Assembly: GCA_964492845.1 (NCBI GenBank)
Contig: CAZBMZ010000017.1
Span: forward strand, 1-64,000
Direction of reading: 5' to 3'
Length of the DNA: 64,000 bases
From: JADJPF01 sp964492845
GTDB lineage: Bacteria; Acidobacteriota; Blastocatellia; Chloracidobacteriales; JADJPF01
The translations under genes and the position numbers were made by a program. Every line of letters begins with the position of its first letter. The first letter of the stretch is position 1. Under the pieces are notes generated by a model. That model saw nothing but the letters and a program-made list of their open reading frames with translations, was not told where the DNA came from and ran no database searches. Shown here piece by piece: positions 51,544-59,687 of this stretch.

Positions 51544-53022
51544 TTAGCGTGTTAGTAATTGGCGTAAAGCCTCTTCACGCTCACGATTTTCTGCTATTTG
51601 AGCTACTATTGTAGCTGGAACTATTCTTTCTGTACATTCTTCTGTTGGTAATGGGCAACGTTCACAACTTGTCCCAACTTCTATACGTGGAATAGTACGA
51701 TCTTTAAGAAATTTTATTGTTTTTTCTAAGTTTTCATCAAACTGCATTCCAATAGTAACACTAGAATTAGCATTTTGATTTAAGGTTAAAGGACGTGCTA
51801 GCCCAAAACACAAAAACCTACTATCTGGCTCCTCAATAAATCTGGAAATTTGTACTCCAACAATTGGATGAGTAGTTATTCTACGCGCACTCCGAAGTTG
51901 GCGTAGAAGCCTTAAACCTAACCAACGCCGGCAATGATGCTCTGTTAAACCTAAGCCGTTAGGAACCAGCAAACGAAACATATTAAATTGCTTTACTAAC
52001 TTTACTCTACCTTGCTCCTCATTGTAGCGCAAGAAGTGAAGTTTGAAACCAAAAAAGCGCGGAATAATTTCGCTTAATCTATAAAGTAACATTTCAGGTG
52101 TTACACCATATTTATCTAAAAGAGAAAGAAAAATCTTTGGCTTCCATTCAGAAAGTGAAAAAAAGTCTGTGATATCGGCTCTAATAGATTTGCTCTTTAT
52201 TAATAAAGCACCTGCAAAATAGCTAGCCTTAAAATCATTTAATACTTGCTCAAAAGAGTCTACTCGTTCTGGGGCCGAGGTTAAAGCCCTAATTTTTAAG
52301 CCTAAAAATTGATATCCTATTTCTCTAGCTAAAAGAAACTTCCTTTGCGTCAGGTTTAGACGTGGATTAATCAATAACTTAGGCTCTTCTCTAGGAATTA
52401 GTATAGATCTGTAACCTTGAAGCTTAGGATTTTCAGCTAAAGAATTTTCATCTATTTGATAATGATAAAATTCTTTTATCACTTTACAAAGTTGCTCATA
52501 AGAGTAGCCATGTAAAGATGGATCGCCATAATTATTGTCAAATTCTTCTACAGCTTCTTCTATTTCTTCAAAATAATTTTGTTTACGCTCTTGATAAGCT
52601 CGTAGTGCTGCACGAAAAAGATGCTCTACGCCTACTTGATAATGATTAGCAATATCTACCATTGCTTCTACTAAAGCAGCCGCTTCTGAAGGGCTACGAG
52701 TCATTATTTCCAATAAATCTGTTAATGCAATACCAAAGAAATGAAAAGGGAAATCTTTTAAGATTGGAGAAGAAAGAAATGTTTCAAGTGGGGCTAGTTC
52801 TTCAGAAAGTTTTAGTGATACTAATTCATCATAGTTACGACCCAAAACTTCAGCCATACGAACAATTTTTTCTGTTTTTGGGTATTTTTTGCCGCGTTCT
52901 ATTTCTGTAACGTAGGAAGGAGATAAATCACAACGAGAAGCAAAATCAGTCAATGACATCCCATGTCCTTCACGAAATTTTTTTAATTTCATCCCAAAGA
53001 TTACTGGAATATTCAGGCTCAT
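51544..53022 (-). CDS. XRE-family regulator of the RamB/ScfR type (HTH + degenerate ImmA/IrrE-like domain)
   Basis: Encodes 492 aa from the ATG at 53022. An in-frame upstream extension to 53082 lacks a credible ribosome site. The helix-turn-helix is at about residues 10-65 (KKFREGHGMSLTDFASRCDLSPSYVTEIERGKKYP). The middle (about 185-300) resembles an ImmA/IrrE zincin, but the HExxH position reads REIGY, so it is inactive. The C-terminal region (about 330-490) has the ScfR/DUF2083 pattern with a cysteine group SCERCPLPTEEC (C-x2-C-x6-C). RamB and ScfR regulate short-chain acyl or propionate metabolism by sensing acyl-CoA. Here the regulon is unknown; malZ is divergent across 253 bases. Both share the intergenic region with a GATTGCAATC palindrome. 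Confidence 0.8.
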   Translation of the reverse strand: MSLNIPVIFGMKLKKFREGHGMSLTDFASRCDLSPSYVTEIERGKKYPKTEKIVRMAEVLGRNYDELVSLKLSEELAPLETFLSSPILKDFPFHFFGIALTDLLEIMTRSPSEAAALVEAMVDIANHYQVGVEHLFRAALRAYQERKQNYFEEIEEAVEEFDNNYGDPSLHGYSYEQLCKVIKEFYHYQIDENSLAENPKLQGYRSILIPREEPKLLINPRLNLTQRKFLLAREIGYQFLGLKIRALTSAPERVDSFEQVLNDFKASYFAGALLIKSKSIRADITDFFSLSEWKPKIFLSLLDKYGVTPEMLLYRLSEIIPRFFGFKLHFLRYNEEQGRVKLVKQFNMFRLLVPNGLGLTEHHCRRWLGLRLLRQLRSARRITTHPIVGVQISRFIEEPDSRFLCFGLARPLTLNQNANSSVTIGMQFDENLEKTIKFLKDRTIPRIEVGTSCERCPLPTEECTERIVPATIVAQIAENREREEALRQLLTR

Positions 53023-53146
53023 AGAAAATGACTCTTTATGGTTTAACACTACCCTAAAATATAGGTAGCAAATATTTTTCAAATTAGCTAAAACTTTAAG
53101 ATTGATATTAACTTTAAGCTGTCGATACTATCATTTTTGCCTATGG

Positions 53147-53156
53147 GATTGCAATC
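53147..53156. promoter_or_regulatory. short palindrome in the malZ/ScfR intergenic region
   Basis: GATTGCAATC is a perfect 10-base palindrome with a TTGCAA core, about 130 bases from both start codons. RamB-type sites in actinobacteria contain a TTTGCAA-like core, so this is a candidate site, with only weak support. Two ACTTTAAG copies (53093-53100, 53111-53118) lie nearby. Confidence 0.25.
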
Positions 53157-53275
53157 TATCCCTCATCTTGAGAAACCAACGCCTCAAGTTGTTTATAGTT
53201 TTTAGACTGTGAGTTTTAAGTGTTTTAGATTAATATTGCCAAAATCATAAATCTAGATTTTTAGGAGTAAAATTT

Positions 53276-55171
53276 GTGACCACTTTTTCTTGGATAGAAT
53301 CTGTTCATCATGATAGTTCCCCACTTTATGTCAAACTAGAACATGAAAAATTAGGAACAACTGTAACAATTAAAATCAGAGCAGATATTAATGCTCCTAT
53401 CAAAGCAATTTATTTACGTACTTGTCCAGATGGGGAACAGTCATTAACTCCAATGTATCCAATTAGTATAGATTCATTAACTGGAGATTTTTACGCAAAA
53501 ACTACTAATGTTTGTCAATGGTGGGAAACTAAAGTTGTAATCACAATGAAACGCTTTAACTATCGCTTTTTTATTCATTCAATAAATGGTAGTTGGTGGT
53601 TTACGGCGGCAGGAATAAAGCAACATACGCCTTTAGATTATACAGATTTTAAGCTATTAGTTGACTTTAATGCTCCGTGTTGGATTCGTGACAGTGTTTT
53701 TTATCAAATTTTTCCAGATCGTTTTGCTGATGGAGATAAAAAATCAAATGTAAAATCAGATGAATATCTTTGTTATAACCAACCTGTAATTGCTCGTCCT
53801 TGGGGAGAACTGCCCCGTCCACATGGTGAAACTGGTGGGGTAGAGTTTTTTGGAGGTGATTTAGTTGGAGTATATAAAAATTTAGACTATTTAACAGAAT
53901 TAGGTATAAATGCTATTTATCTTAACCCTATTTTTACTGCCCCTAGTAATCATAAATATGATACAGCAGATTTTCTTAATGTGGATCCTCATTTAGCTGG
54001 TAATTCATCCCTAGTAAAGTTAAGACAGGAATTAAGCAAGCGGGAAATGCGTTTAATGCTAGACATAGTGTTAAACCATTGTGGAGCAACTCATCCTTGG
54101 TTTATTGATGCACAAACAAACCCTAACAGCGAAACAGCAGAATTTTTTACTTTTTATTCACGTCCTAATAATTATGCTTCTTGGTTAGGTATTTCTAGTT
54201 TACCTAAACTAAATTACCGTAGTGAAAAGCTAAGAAATAGGATGTATAGCGCACAAGATTCTATTTTACGCCATTGGCTTAGACCTCCGTTTTCTATTGA
54301 TGGTTGGCGAATAGACGTAGCTAATATGTTGGCTAGACAAGGAGAAGCGCAACTTGGACATAAAATTGGTCGTGGTATTCGTAGAGCAGTAAAAGCTGAA
54401 TTTCCAGAAGCTTATCTTTTAGGTGAACATTTTCATGATGGTACTGCTCACTTGCAAGGCGAAGAACTAGACGCAAGCATGAATTACCGAGGCTTTACTT
54501 TTCCGCTTCTTAATTGGTTAGCGGGTTTTGACATTGATAAAGCTTTTGTTAAAGATTTAGACGCTTCTCAACTCCTACCAACAGAAGCATTTGCTAAACA
54601 ATTACAAAATTTTCTAGCTACAATTCCTTGGCAAATTGCTACACAACAATTTAACCAACTTGGCAGTCATGACACACCAAGAATTTTAACTCTTGTTGGT
54701 GAAGATGTTGAAAAAGCTAAACTTGCGGCAACATTACTACTTACTTATCTTGGAATTCCATGTGTTTATTATGGTGATGAAATCGGCCTTGCAGGAAAAG
54801 CCGACCCTGATAACCGTCGTTGTATGGTTTGGAATAAAAAGAAATGGCAGCAAAAACTATATCAACATTACCATAGTCTAATTCGCTTAAGACGTTCTTC
54901 TACGGCTCTTTGTTGGGGAAGTTTTCAAATAATATATGCTAGCGGTCAAACATTTGCATTTTTAAGAGAAAGTGAACAGGAAAGAATTATTGTTCTAGTA
55001 AAACGTGGTAAAGATAAATTAAAAGCTTTACCTGTGCGTCATGCTGCAATTGCTGATGGTACAGCTTGGGAAGAATTAATAAGCGGACAAGAAAGAAGCG
55101 TTCATCATGGACAACTTCCTTTAGGAAAATTTTCAACTGTTACTATGCAAATTTGGCGAGAAAAATTTTAA
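53276..55171 (+). CDS. malZ: maltodextrin glucosidase, GH13 (MalZ-like)
   Basis: Encodes 631 aa from a GTG preceded by AGGAG eight bases upstream. An N-terminal starch-binding-type beta domain (1-130) leads into the GH13 barrel: FYQIFPDRFADG, EFFGGDLVGVYKNLDYLTELGINAIYLNPIF, LDIVLNHCG, DGWRIDVANM (nucleophile Asp347), LLGEHFHDG (acid/base Glu384) and QLGSHDTPRIL (Asp466). Shared stretches such as MNYRGFTFPL and CVYYGDEIGL agree with MalZ rather than with other alpha-amylases. MalZ splits glucose from the reducing ends of maltodextrins. No signal peptide, so cytoplasmic. A strong terminator follows. Confidence 0.88.
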   Translation: MTTFSWIESVHHDSSPLYVKLEHEKLGTTVTIKIRADINAPIKAIYLRTCPDGEQSLTPMYPISIDSLTGDFYAKTTNVCQWWETKVVITMKRFNYRFFIHSINGSWWFTAAGIKQHTPLDYTDFKLLVDFNAPCWIRDSVFYQIFPDRFADGDKKSNVKSDEYLCYNQPVIARPWGELPRPHGETGGVEFFGGDLVGVYKNLDYLTELGINAIYLNPIFTAPSNHKYDTADFLNVDPHLAGNSSLVKLRQELSKREMRLMLDIVLNHCGATHPWFIDAQTNPNSETAEFFTFYSRPNNYASWLGISSLPKLNYRSEKLRNRMYSAQDSILRHWLRPPFSIDGWRIDVANMLARQGEAQLGHKIGRGIRRAVKAEFPEAYLLGEHFHDGTAHLQGEELDASMNYRGFTFPLLNWLAGFDIDKAFVKDLDASQLLPTEAFAKQLQNFLATIPWQIATQQFNQLGSHDTPRILTLVGEDVEKAKLAATLLLTYLGIPCVYYGDEIGLAGKADPDNRRCMVWNKKKWQQKLYQHYHSLIRLRRSSTALCWGSFQIIYASGQTFAFLRESEQERIIVLVKRGKDKLKALPVRHAAIADGTAWEELISGQERSVHHGQLPLGKFSTVTMQIWREKF

Positions 55172-55173
55172 TT

Positions 55174-55214
55174 TTTTAGCTCTCAAATTACTAAAAGTTT
55201 TTTGAGAGCTAAAA
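55174..55214. terminator. shared bidirectional terminator between malZ and the DUF5916 gene
   Basis: A 14-bp stem, TTTTAGCTCTCAAA (55174-55187) with TTTGAGAGCTAAAA (55201-55214), lies in the 44-base gap of convergent genes. The T ends serve both directions. Confidence 0.75.
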
Positions 55215-55215
55215 C

Positions 55216-57624
55216 TTAAAAACTTCGTCTAATTAAGTAGGACATCTTAATAAAAAATGTCTGATTATTTCGCCTAAGTCCAGGCTCAGCAACACCTGTA
55301 AAAGGACTAAAACCATTAACATTTAAGTTAGCATTATAACCAACAAAAAGCGATGTTCCTGGGTTTGGTGTCCAACCTAATAATAATTGACCTATTGCCC
55401 TTGTAGCTAGCGTGTCATAGTCAATTCGAGTACGAATAAAAGTAAATTGAGTAAATTGATAAGTAGATTTTAAGGAAAAAATATGATCATCAAATGCTAC
55501 TCGTTTTGTGTCATTACGAGTTAATTTGCTTCTATTATATTCAAATGAAAGTCTAAATTTATCTATTGGTTGATAATTTAATCCTGCATTTATAGCTAGT
55601 TCGTTTCCTTTGCCTGGATCAAGTGGTGCATCAGGGTTAATTAAAGCTTGAGGGCTAACACGGGGAAAACGAGGGCCTGCACCAAAATCAAAATCAAAAT
55701 TATTTGTTGTACGTGAGATAAAGAAAAACAAGGAATATTGCTTAACAGGTGTTGTTTCAGCTACAAAAAACCAAGAGTTTTTATAAGCTGAGCGTTCTGC
55801 ATCACCTAAAAAAGTTCCTTGTTGGTTATTATTTCGTTTAGGCCCAAATTCTTCTTCAAAAAGTCGTTCATATCTACGACTATAACCCCCACTAATAAAG
55901 GTTTGTCTAGCAAAAGTAAAACTAAGTTCTGGGTTCATTGTCCAGTTTTGAACTCGTCCTTGCCAATCATAATTAATTTGATCAAAGTTAATAAACCTTA
56001 TTGAAATTAATTTTGCATTAGCTTTAGGATCTGTACTTAAGCGAATAAAACCGGTGTTGGTATTGTTGTTGACTCGGCGAGTAAACCCTACATCAGCACG
56101 ATAATTAGTTGAACGTCCAATTCCTTCAATAAAATAACCAAATCTTCTGCCGGTATAGTCTAAATTCCAAAAATAGCCAATCCCATTTCCAGTTCGATAT
56201 TCTGACTTGCCTATCTTCGGGTCAAAAAAGAAACGCCGTGAATTTGTACCAACAACTTGAAAAGTAAAAATTGTTTTTGGGTCAACTCTAAAACGTCCAT
56301 CAAAACCTAAAACATGATTATGTCGCTCAATAAAACTATAACTACTAGCAATTATTCCAATATTAGAATCTTGCCCAATATCACGTTTTACCCTAGCTAC
56401 TCCAACATAAGAATTTTTGTCTAAGAATTTTTCAATAGATGGGCGTAAATTAGCATTATTTCTTTCTTCTAAAGAAAAATTTCCAGGGGCATTATCTGAG
56501 GATAAAAATAACCCAAAAGTGTCTCTATCTCTTTTACCTGTTAGCTTAACCGCTACATCAGGGTCAACAATAGTTCGAGTATTTACAATTGCTAATGGTG
56601 TGCGAAATATATCTACACCCTCTAAAAAAAAAGGTCGTCTTTCCTCAAAAAAGATTGGAAATCGTTGATTAGCAGTAACTACTGTAGCATCAGCCTCTAC
56701 TTGGGCAAAATCTGGATTAACAGCAAAATCAAGTGTAACATTTGGACTTAATCCTAGTTTTATACTTAATCCTAGATCTTGCAATAATGGTTGATTAATA
56801 AAGCGTCCGTCTGAAGTGAGAGGGTTAGCTGTAACTCGTCTTCCTGTCTCTGAAAGAGTTAAACTAGGTATTATTTCTATATTTCGTTCTGTAGAAACTT
56901 CTTCAAAACCTGTTAATTGGCCTGCTTGAACAAGGGTGCCTGTTCTTTCTCGTGAAATAGGCATCCAAGAATTTAATTCATTATTGCCTCTTCTAATACG
57001 ACGAAAAATATGCATACCCCAAGCTTTATCTTTACCTGCTTGATAGCGCAGTGACTTAAAAGGTATAGCTACTTCAACAATATAACCATCTTCTGTAACT
57101 GTCCCTTTAGATTCCATAACTACATCAACGCTATAATCTTCTCCCATTCCTTCATTAAAAATTCCATCACCTTGTATACCTAATGGGTTAAAGAAAAATA
57201 CATAAGCCCTACGTTTATCATTAAAAGTATCTAAATAAACACCAATATAGTCATCATTAAATATTTCATCTCTTTTAGCGATATTTGCCCGAACTTTATC
57301 AGCCTCATCATAGGCATGAAAAGCAATATAAAGAGTTTTTTCATCATAACCAAAACGAACTTCGGTTTTTTGTGTAGGTGAAATATTGTCGCCGGGTTGG
57401 GTTTGATAAAAATTTGTAGCTATTGGGGTAGATTTCCAAACATTTTCGTCTAATCGACCATCAATAATAGGTTTTTCTGTAAATTTTGTTAAAACAAGGG
57501 GTTGGAGTTTTTCAGGTGGTAAAACAGGTGTTCCACTAGTAACTAGGTTAGTTTGTGCTAGTAAAACACTAGAAAAAAGACACAAAATAAGTGCTACTAA
57601 TACAGTATTAACTAAAAGTTTCAT
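55216..57624 (-). CDS. CBM9-like / DUF5916 outer-membrane barrel protein
   Basis: Encodes 802 aa. A signal peptide (1-23, cleaved at LLAQ) is followed by a CBM9-like beta sandwich (about 45-230): KPIIDGRLDENVWKS, TEVRFGYDEKTLYIAFHAYD, EIFNDDYIGVYLDTFND, YIVEVAIPFKSLRYQ. The remainder is a DUF5916 domain: a long run of amphipathic strands of beta-barrel type ending SYLIRRSF, consistent with outer-membrane insertion. Such proteins are abundant in Acidobacteriota, Bacteroidota and related phyla, with unknown function; they may bind or import carbohydrate or peptide material. Next to malZ, but no shared transcript (convergent). Confidence 0.85.
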   Translation of the reverse strand: MKLLVNTVLVALILCLFSSVLLAQTNLVTSGTPVLPPEKLQPLVLTKFTEKPIIDGRLDENVWKSTPIATNFYQTQPGDNISPTQKTEVRFGYDEKTLYIAFHAYDEADKVRANIAKRDEIFNDDYIGVYLDTFNDKRRAYVFFFNPLGIQGDGIFNEGMGEDYSVDVVMESKGTVTEDGYIVEVAIPFKSLRYQAGKDKAWGMHIFRRIRRGNNELNSWMPISRERTGTLVQAGQLTGFEEVSTERNIEIIPSLTLSETGRRVTANPLTSDGRFINQPLLQDLGLSIKLGLSPNVTLDFAVNPDFAQVEADATVVTANQRFPIFFEERRPFFLEGVDIFRTPLAIVNTRTIVDPDVAVKLTGKRDRDTFGLFLSSDNAPGNFSLEERNNANLRPSIEKFLDKNSYVGVARVKRDIGQDSNIGIIASSYSFIERHNHVLGFDGRFRVDPKTIFTFQVVGTNSRRFFFDPKIGKSEYRTGNGIGYFWNLDYTGRRFGYFIEGIGRSTNYRADVGFTRRVNNNTNTGFIRLSTDPKANAKLISIRFINFDQINYDWQGRVQNWTMNPELSFTFARQTFISGGYSRRYERLFEEEFGPKRNNNQQGTFLGDAERSAYKNSWFFVAETTPVKQYSLFFFISRTTNNFDFDFGAGPRFPRVSPQALINPDAPLDPGKGNELAINAGLNYQPIDKFRLSFEYNRSKLTRNDTKRVAFDDHIFSLKSTYQFTQFTFIRTRIDYDTLATRAIGQLLLGWTPNPGTSLFVGYNANLNVNGFSPFTGVAEPGLRRNNQTFFIKMSYLIRRSF

Positions 57625-57988
57625 TAAATGCCTCTAGCATCAATAAAGAAATGTTTTGGCGGATAACAAACAACGTTACCAAAAAAAATTTGTTTCCTAA
57701 GTACAATATAATTTTAAGCTTCTTAGTCCGCCTATAACATACCTATTAAGTTAATATTCTTATATTTTAATAATTAAGACAGAGTGTTTTTAGAGTTTAC
57801 CATAAAAGCATTAATTTTCTATATTAGATTTAACGGCTGATTATCTCTTAAGTGATTTTCTATCAATAAATAAGAACCTATTAGGGATTAAAAACTACAG
57901 CTTTTTGATAGGTAGAAAAATAAAAAAAGACGGGTCAAAAACCCGTCTTTTTGTTATTAAAGATCTGTTAGCAACAACCTTAATTTAT
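57625..57988. other. 364-base region between two minus-strand secreted-protein genes
   Basis: No gene visible. It holds the promoter of the DUF5916 gene at the left (not resolvable) and the terminator hairpin of the GYxxG-repeat protein at 57924-57952. The rest is plain AT-rich DNA. Confidence 0.5.
57924..57952 (-). terminator. terminator after the GYxxG-repeat gene
   Basis: A perfect 12-bp stem, AAAAAGACGGGT (57924-57935) with ACCCGTCTTTTT (57941-57952), and a CAAAA loop. With A and T runs at the arms it can act on both strands. Confidence 0.8.
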
Positions 57989-58771
57989 TTAACGTGTATT
58001 TCTAAAACCTCGCTCAAAACCTTCGCTATAGCCTTTGCTGTAACCTCTTTCATAGTTATTTTCTTGTTGGCTACGTCTATTGTAAATTCCTTGATTATTT
58101 CTACGATTAGACTTAGAAGCAATTTGTCCATCTTGGAAACCTAATTTAAATCCTTCACGATAGCCTCTTTCAAATTCTTTTTGTGAACCTTTATTTTGTT
58201 CTTGAAAACCTTTGTCAAAGCCTACTTTGTAGCCTTGAACAAAACCTTCTTCATAAGCACGCTGTAGTTTATTACGTAAGTTATTAGCACCTCTAGGAGC
58301 GCGTCTTAAGAAATCATCTGCTTGATTACGAGTTGAAGCCTGACGACCATCTTTTACACCTAGGTTATAACCATCTTGATAACCACGAGTGCGCCATTTT
58401 TGTATTGCTTGTGCTAAAGTTTCGTCAAATCCTTTGTTATAGCCTTGTTCATAACCTGCGGCAAAACCATTAGCATAAGCTTGTTCAGCAGCAGATCGGC
58501 TACGATTTGTTGAATAAAGATCTCTATTGGTTAGATTTTTTACTTCTCGTTCAGCATCGCGCTTTCCATCACTAAGACCAGACTTATAGCCTTCACGATA
58601 GCCGCGATCATAATCTCTGTCATAACTGCCATAGTAATTTCTATTAGTTGTAGAAGTATTTGGACGTTGATTATTAATATTTGGATTTTGGGCAAAAATT
58701 GGAATTTGTAAAAAAATAAGACTAAAAATAATTGCTAAAGAAGTGGTTAATTTATTGAAATTTCTTGACAT
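57989..58771 (-). CDS. secreted GYxxG tetrapeptide-repeat protein
   Basis: Encodes 260 aa. A signal peptide (1-27, FLQIPIFAQ) is followed by a polar region containing six blocks of consecutive [FY]xxG tetrapeptides: RGYREGYKSGLSDG (about 56-69), NGFAAGYEQGYNKGF, RGYQDGYNLGVKDG, EGFVQGYKVGFDKGF, RGYREGFKLGFQDG and RGYSKGYSEGFERGF. Blocks are separated by charged, mostly basic linkers. Glycine every fourth residue with aromatics resembles the Yae1-N/glycine-zipper helix pattern. It may form packed helices or assemblies at the cell surface. Ribosome site CAGGAG precedes the ATG. Function unknown. Confidence 0.7.
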   Translation of the reverse strand: MSRNFNKLTTSLAIIFSLIFLQIPIFAQNPNINNQRPNTSTTNRNYYGSYDRDYDRGYREGYKSGLSDGKRDAEREVKNLTNRDLYSTNRSRSAAEQAYANGFAAGYEQGYNKGFDETLAQAIQKWRTRGYQDGYNLGVKDGRQASTRNQADDFLRRAPRGANNLRNKLQRAYEEGFVQGYKVGFDKGFQEQNKGSQKEFERGYREGFKLGFQDGQIASKSNRRNNQGIYNRRSQQENNYERGYSKGYSEGFERGFRNTR

Positions 58772-59020
58772 ATGATTAATCTCCTGTTGCTAAAAGATTT
58801 GTTGTTTGTTGGCCTTCTATATAACAATTACAGTGCCAAAACTAATAAATAAATAAAATTTTTCCGCAATTATTTTTATCTATTTGATAAATAAAGCTTT
58901 ATACTTTTGTTAATATTTCCTATTAGAAAGCAATTGCTTTTTGTTTTATAGATTTCAAACTTATCTGAAAATGTCTTTAACCATATCGTGCAAAGAATTT
59001 TTAGGATTTGCTATTTACGT

Positions 59021-59575
59021 ATGAGAAGATTAATTTTACTTAATAAACCGTATCAAGTATTATGTCAATTTACTGATGAAAGCAAAAGATCTACATTAAG
59101 TGATTACATTAAAATACCAAGTATTTACCCTGCTGGACGGCTTGATTATGATAGTGAGGGGCTTGTTTTACTTACTAATGATGGTAAGTTACAGCATTTA
59201 ATTACAGATCCTAAAAATAAAATGTCAAAAACTTATTTAGTCCAAGTAGAAGGACTTCCTAGTCCTGAAGCATTAAAAGAGTTAGCTCAAGGTGTAAAAT
59301 TAAATGATGGGCTAACTCTTCCTGCCCAAGTTAGTTTAATTGAGCCGCCAAATATTTGGCCTCGTGTTCCACCAATTCGTGAACGTAAAAGCATTCCTAC
59401 TAGCTGGATAAAACTAACTATTCGAGAAGGCCGCAACCGCCAAGTAAGACGAATGACAGCCGCTATTGGTTATCCAACTCTAAGATTAATTCGTCAAGCT
59501 GTTGGAGATTGGCAACTAGGAAGTTTATCACCAGGTCAATGGCAAGAATTAAAATTAACTAGTAAAAGCCCTTAA
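59021..59575 (+). CDS. rluE: 23S rRNA pseudouridine synthase, RluE-like (RsuA family)
   Basis: Encodes 184 aa from the ATG at 59021. A longer GTG start at 58988 adds residues not seen in this family. The RsuA/RluE catalytic core is intact: LILLNKPYQVLCQFTD, the GRLDYDSEGLVLLTNDG motif with the catalytic Asp (near 48), then KTYLVQVEG, IREGRNRQVRRM and LGSLSPGQWQEL. The absence of the N-terminal S4 domain and the short length match RluE, which makes one pseudouridine in 23S rRNA. RluF/RluB and RsuA are longer. Monocistronic. Confidence 0.87.
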   Translation: MRRLILLNKPYQVLCQFTDESKRSTLSDYIKIPSIYPAGRLDYDSEGLVLLTNDGKLQHLITDPKNKMSKTYLVQVEGLPSPEALKELAQGVKLNDGLTLPAQVSLIEPPNIWPRVPPIRERKSIPTSWIKLTIREGRNRQVRRMTAAIGYPTLRLIRQAVGDWQLGSLSPGQWQELKLTSKSP

Positions 59576-59687
59576 GCTAATAACTTTTTCAAACAAGCCT
59601 AGCTTACTTAAAATAAAAGTGATATAAAGACAGATTATTTTTTAACTTGCCTGTTTTAAGCTTCTTCAGAAAGGTAATATATAACGC

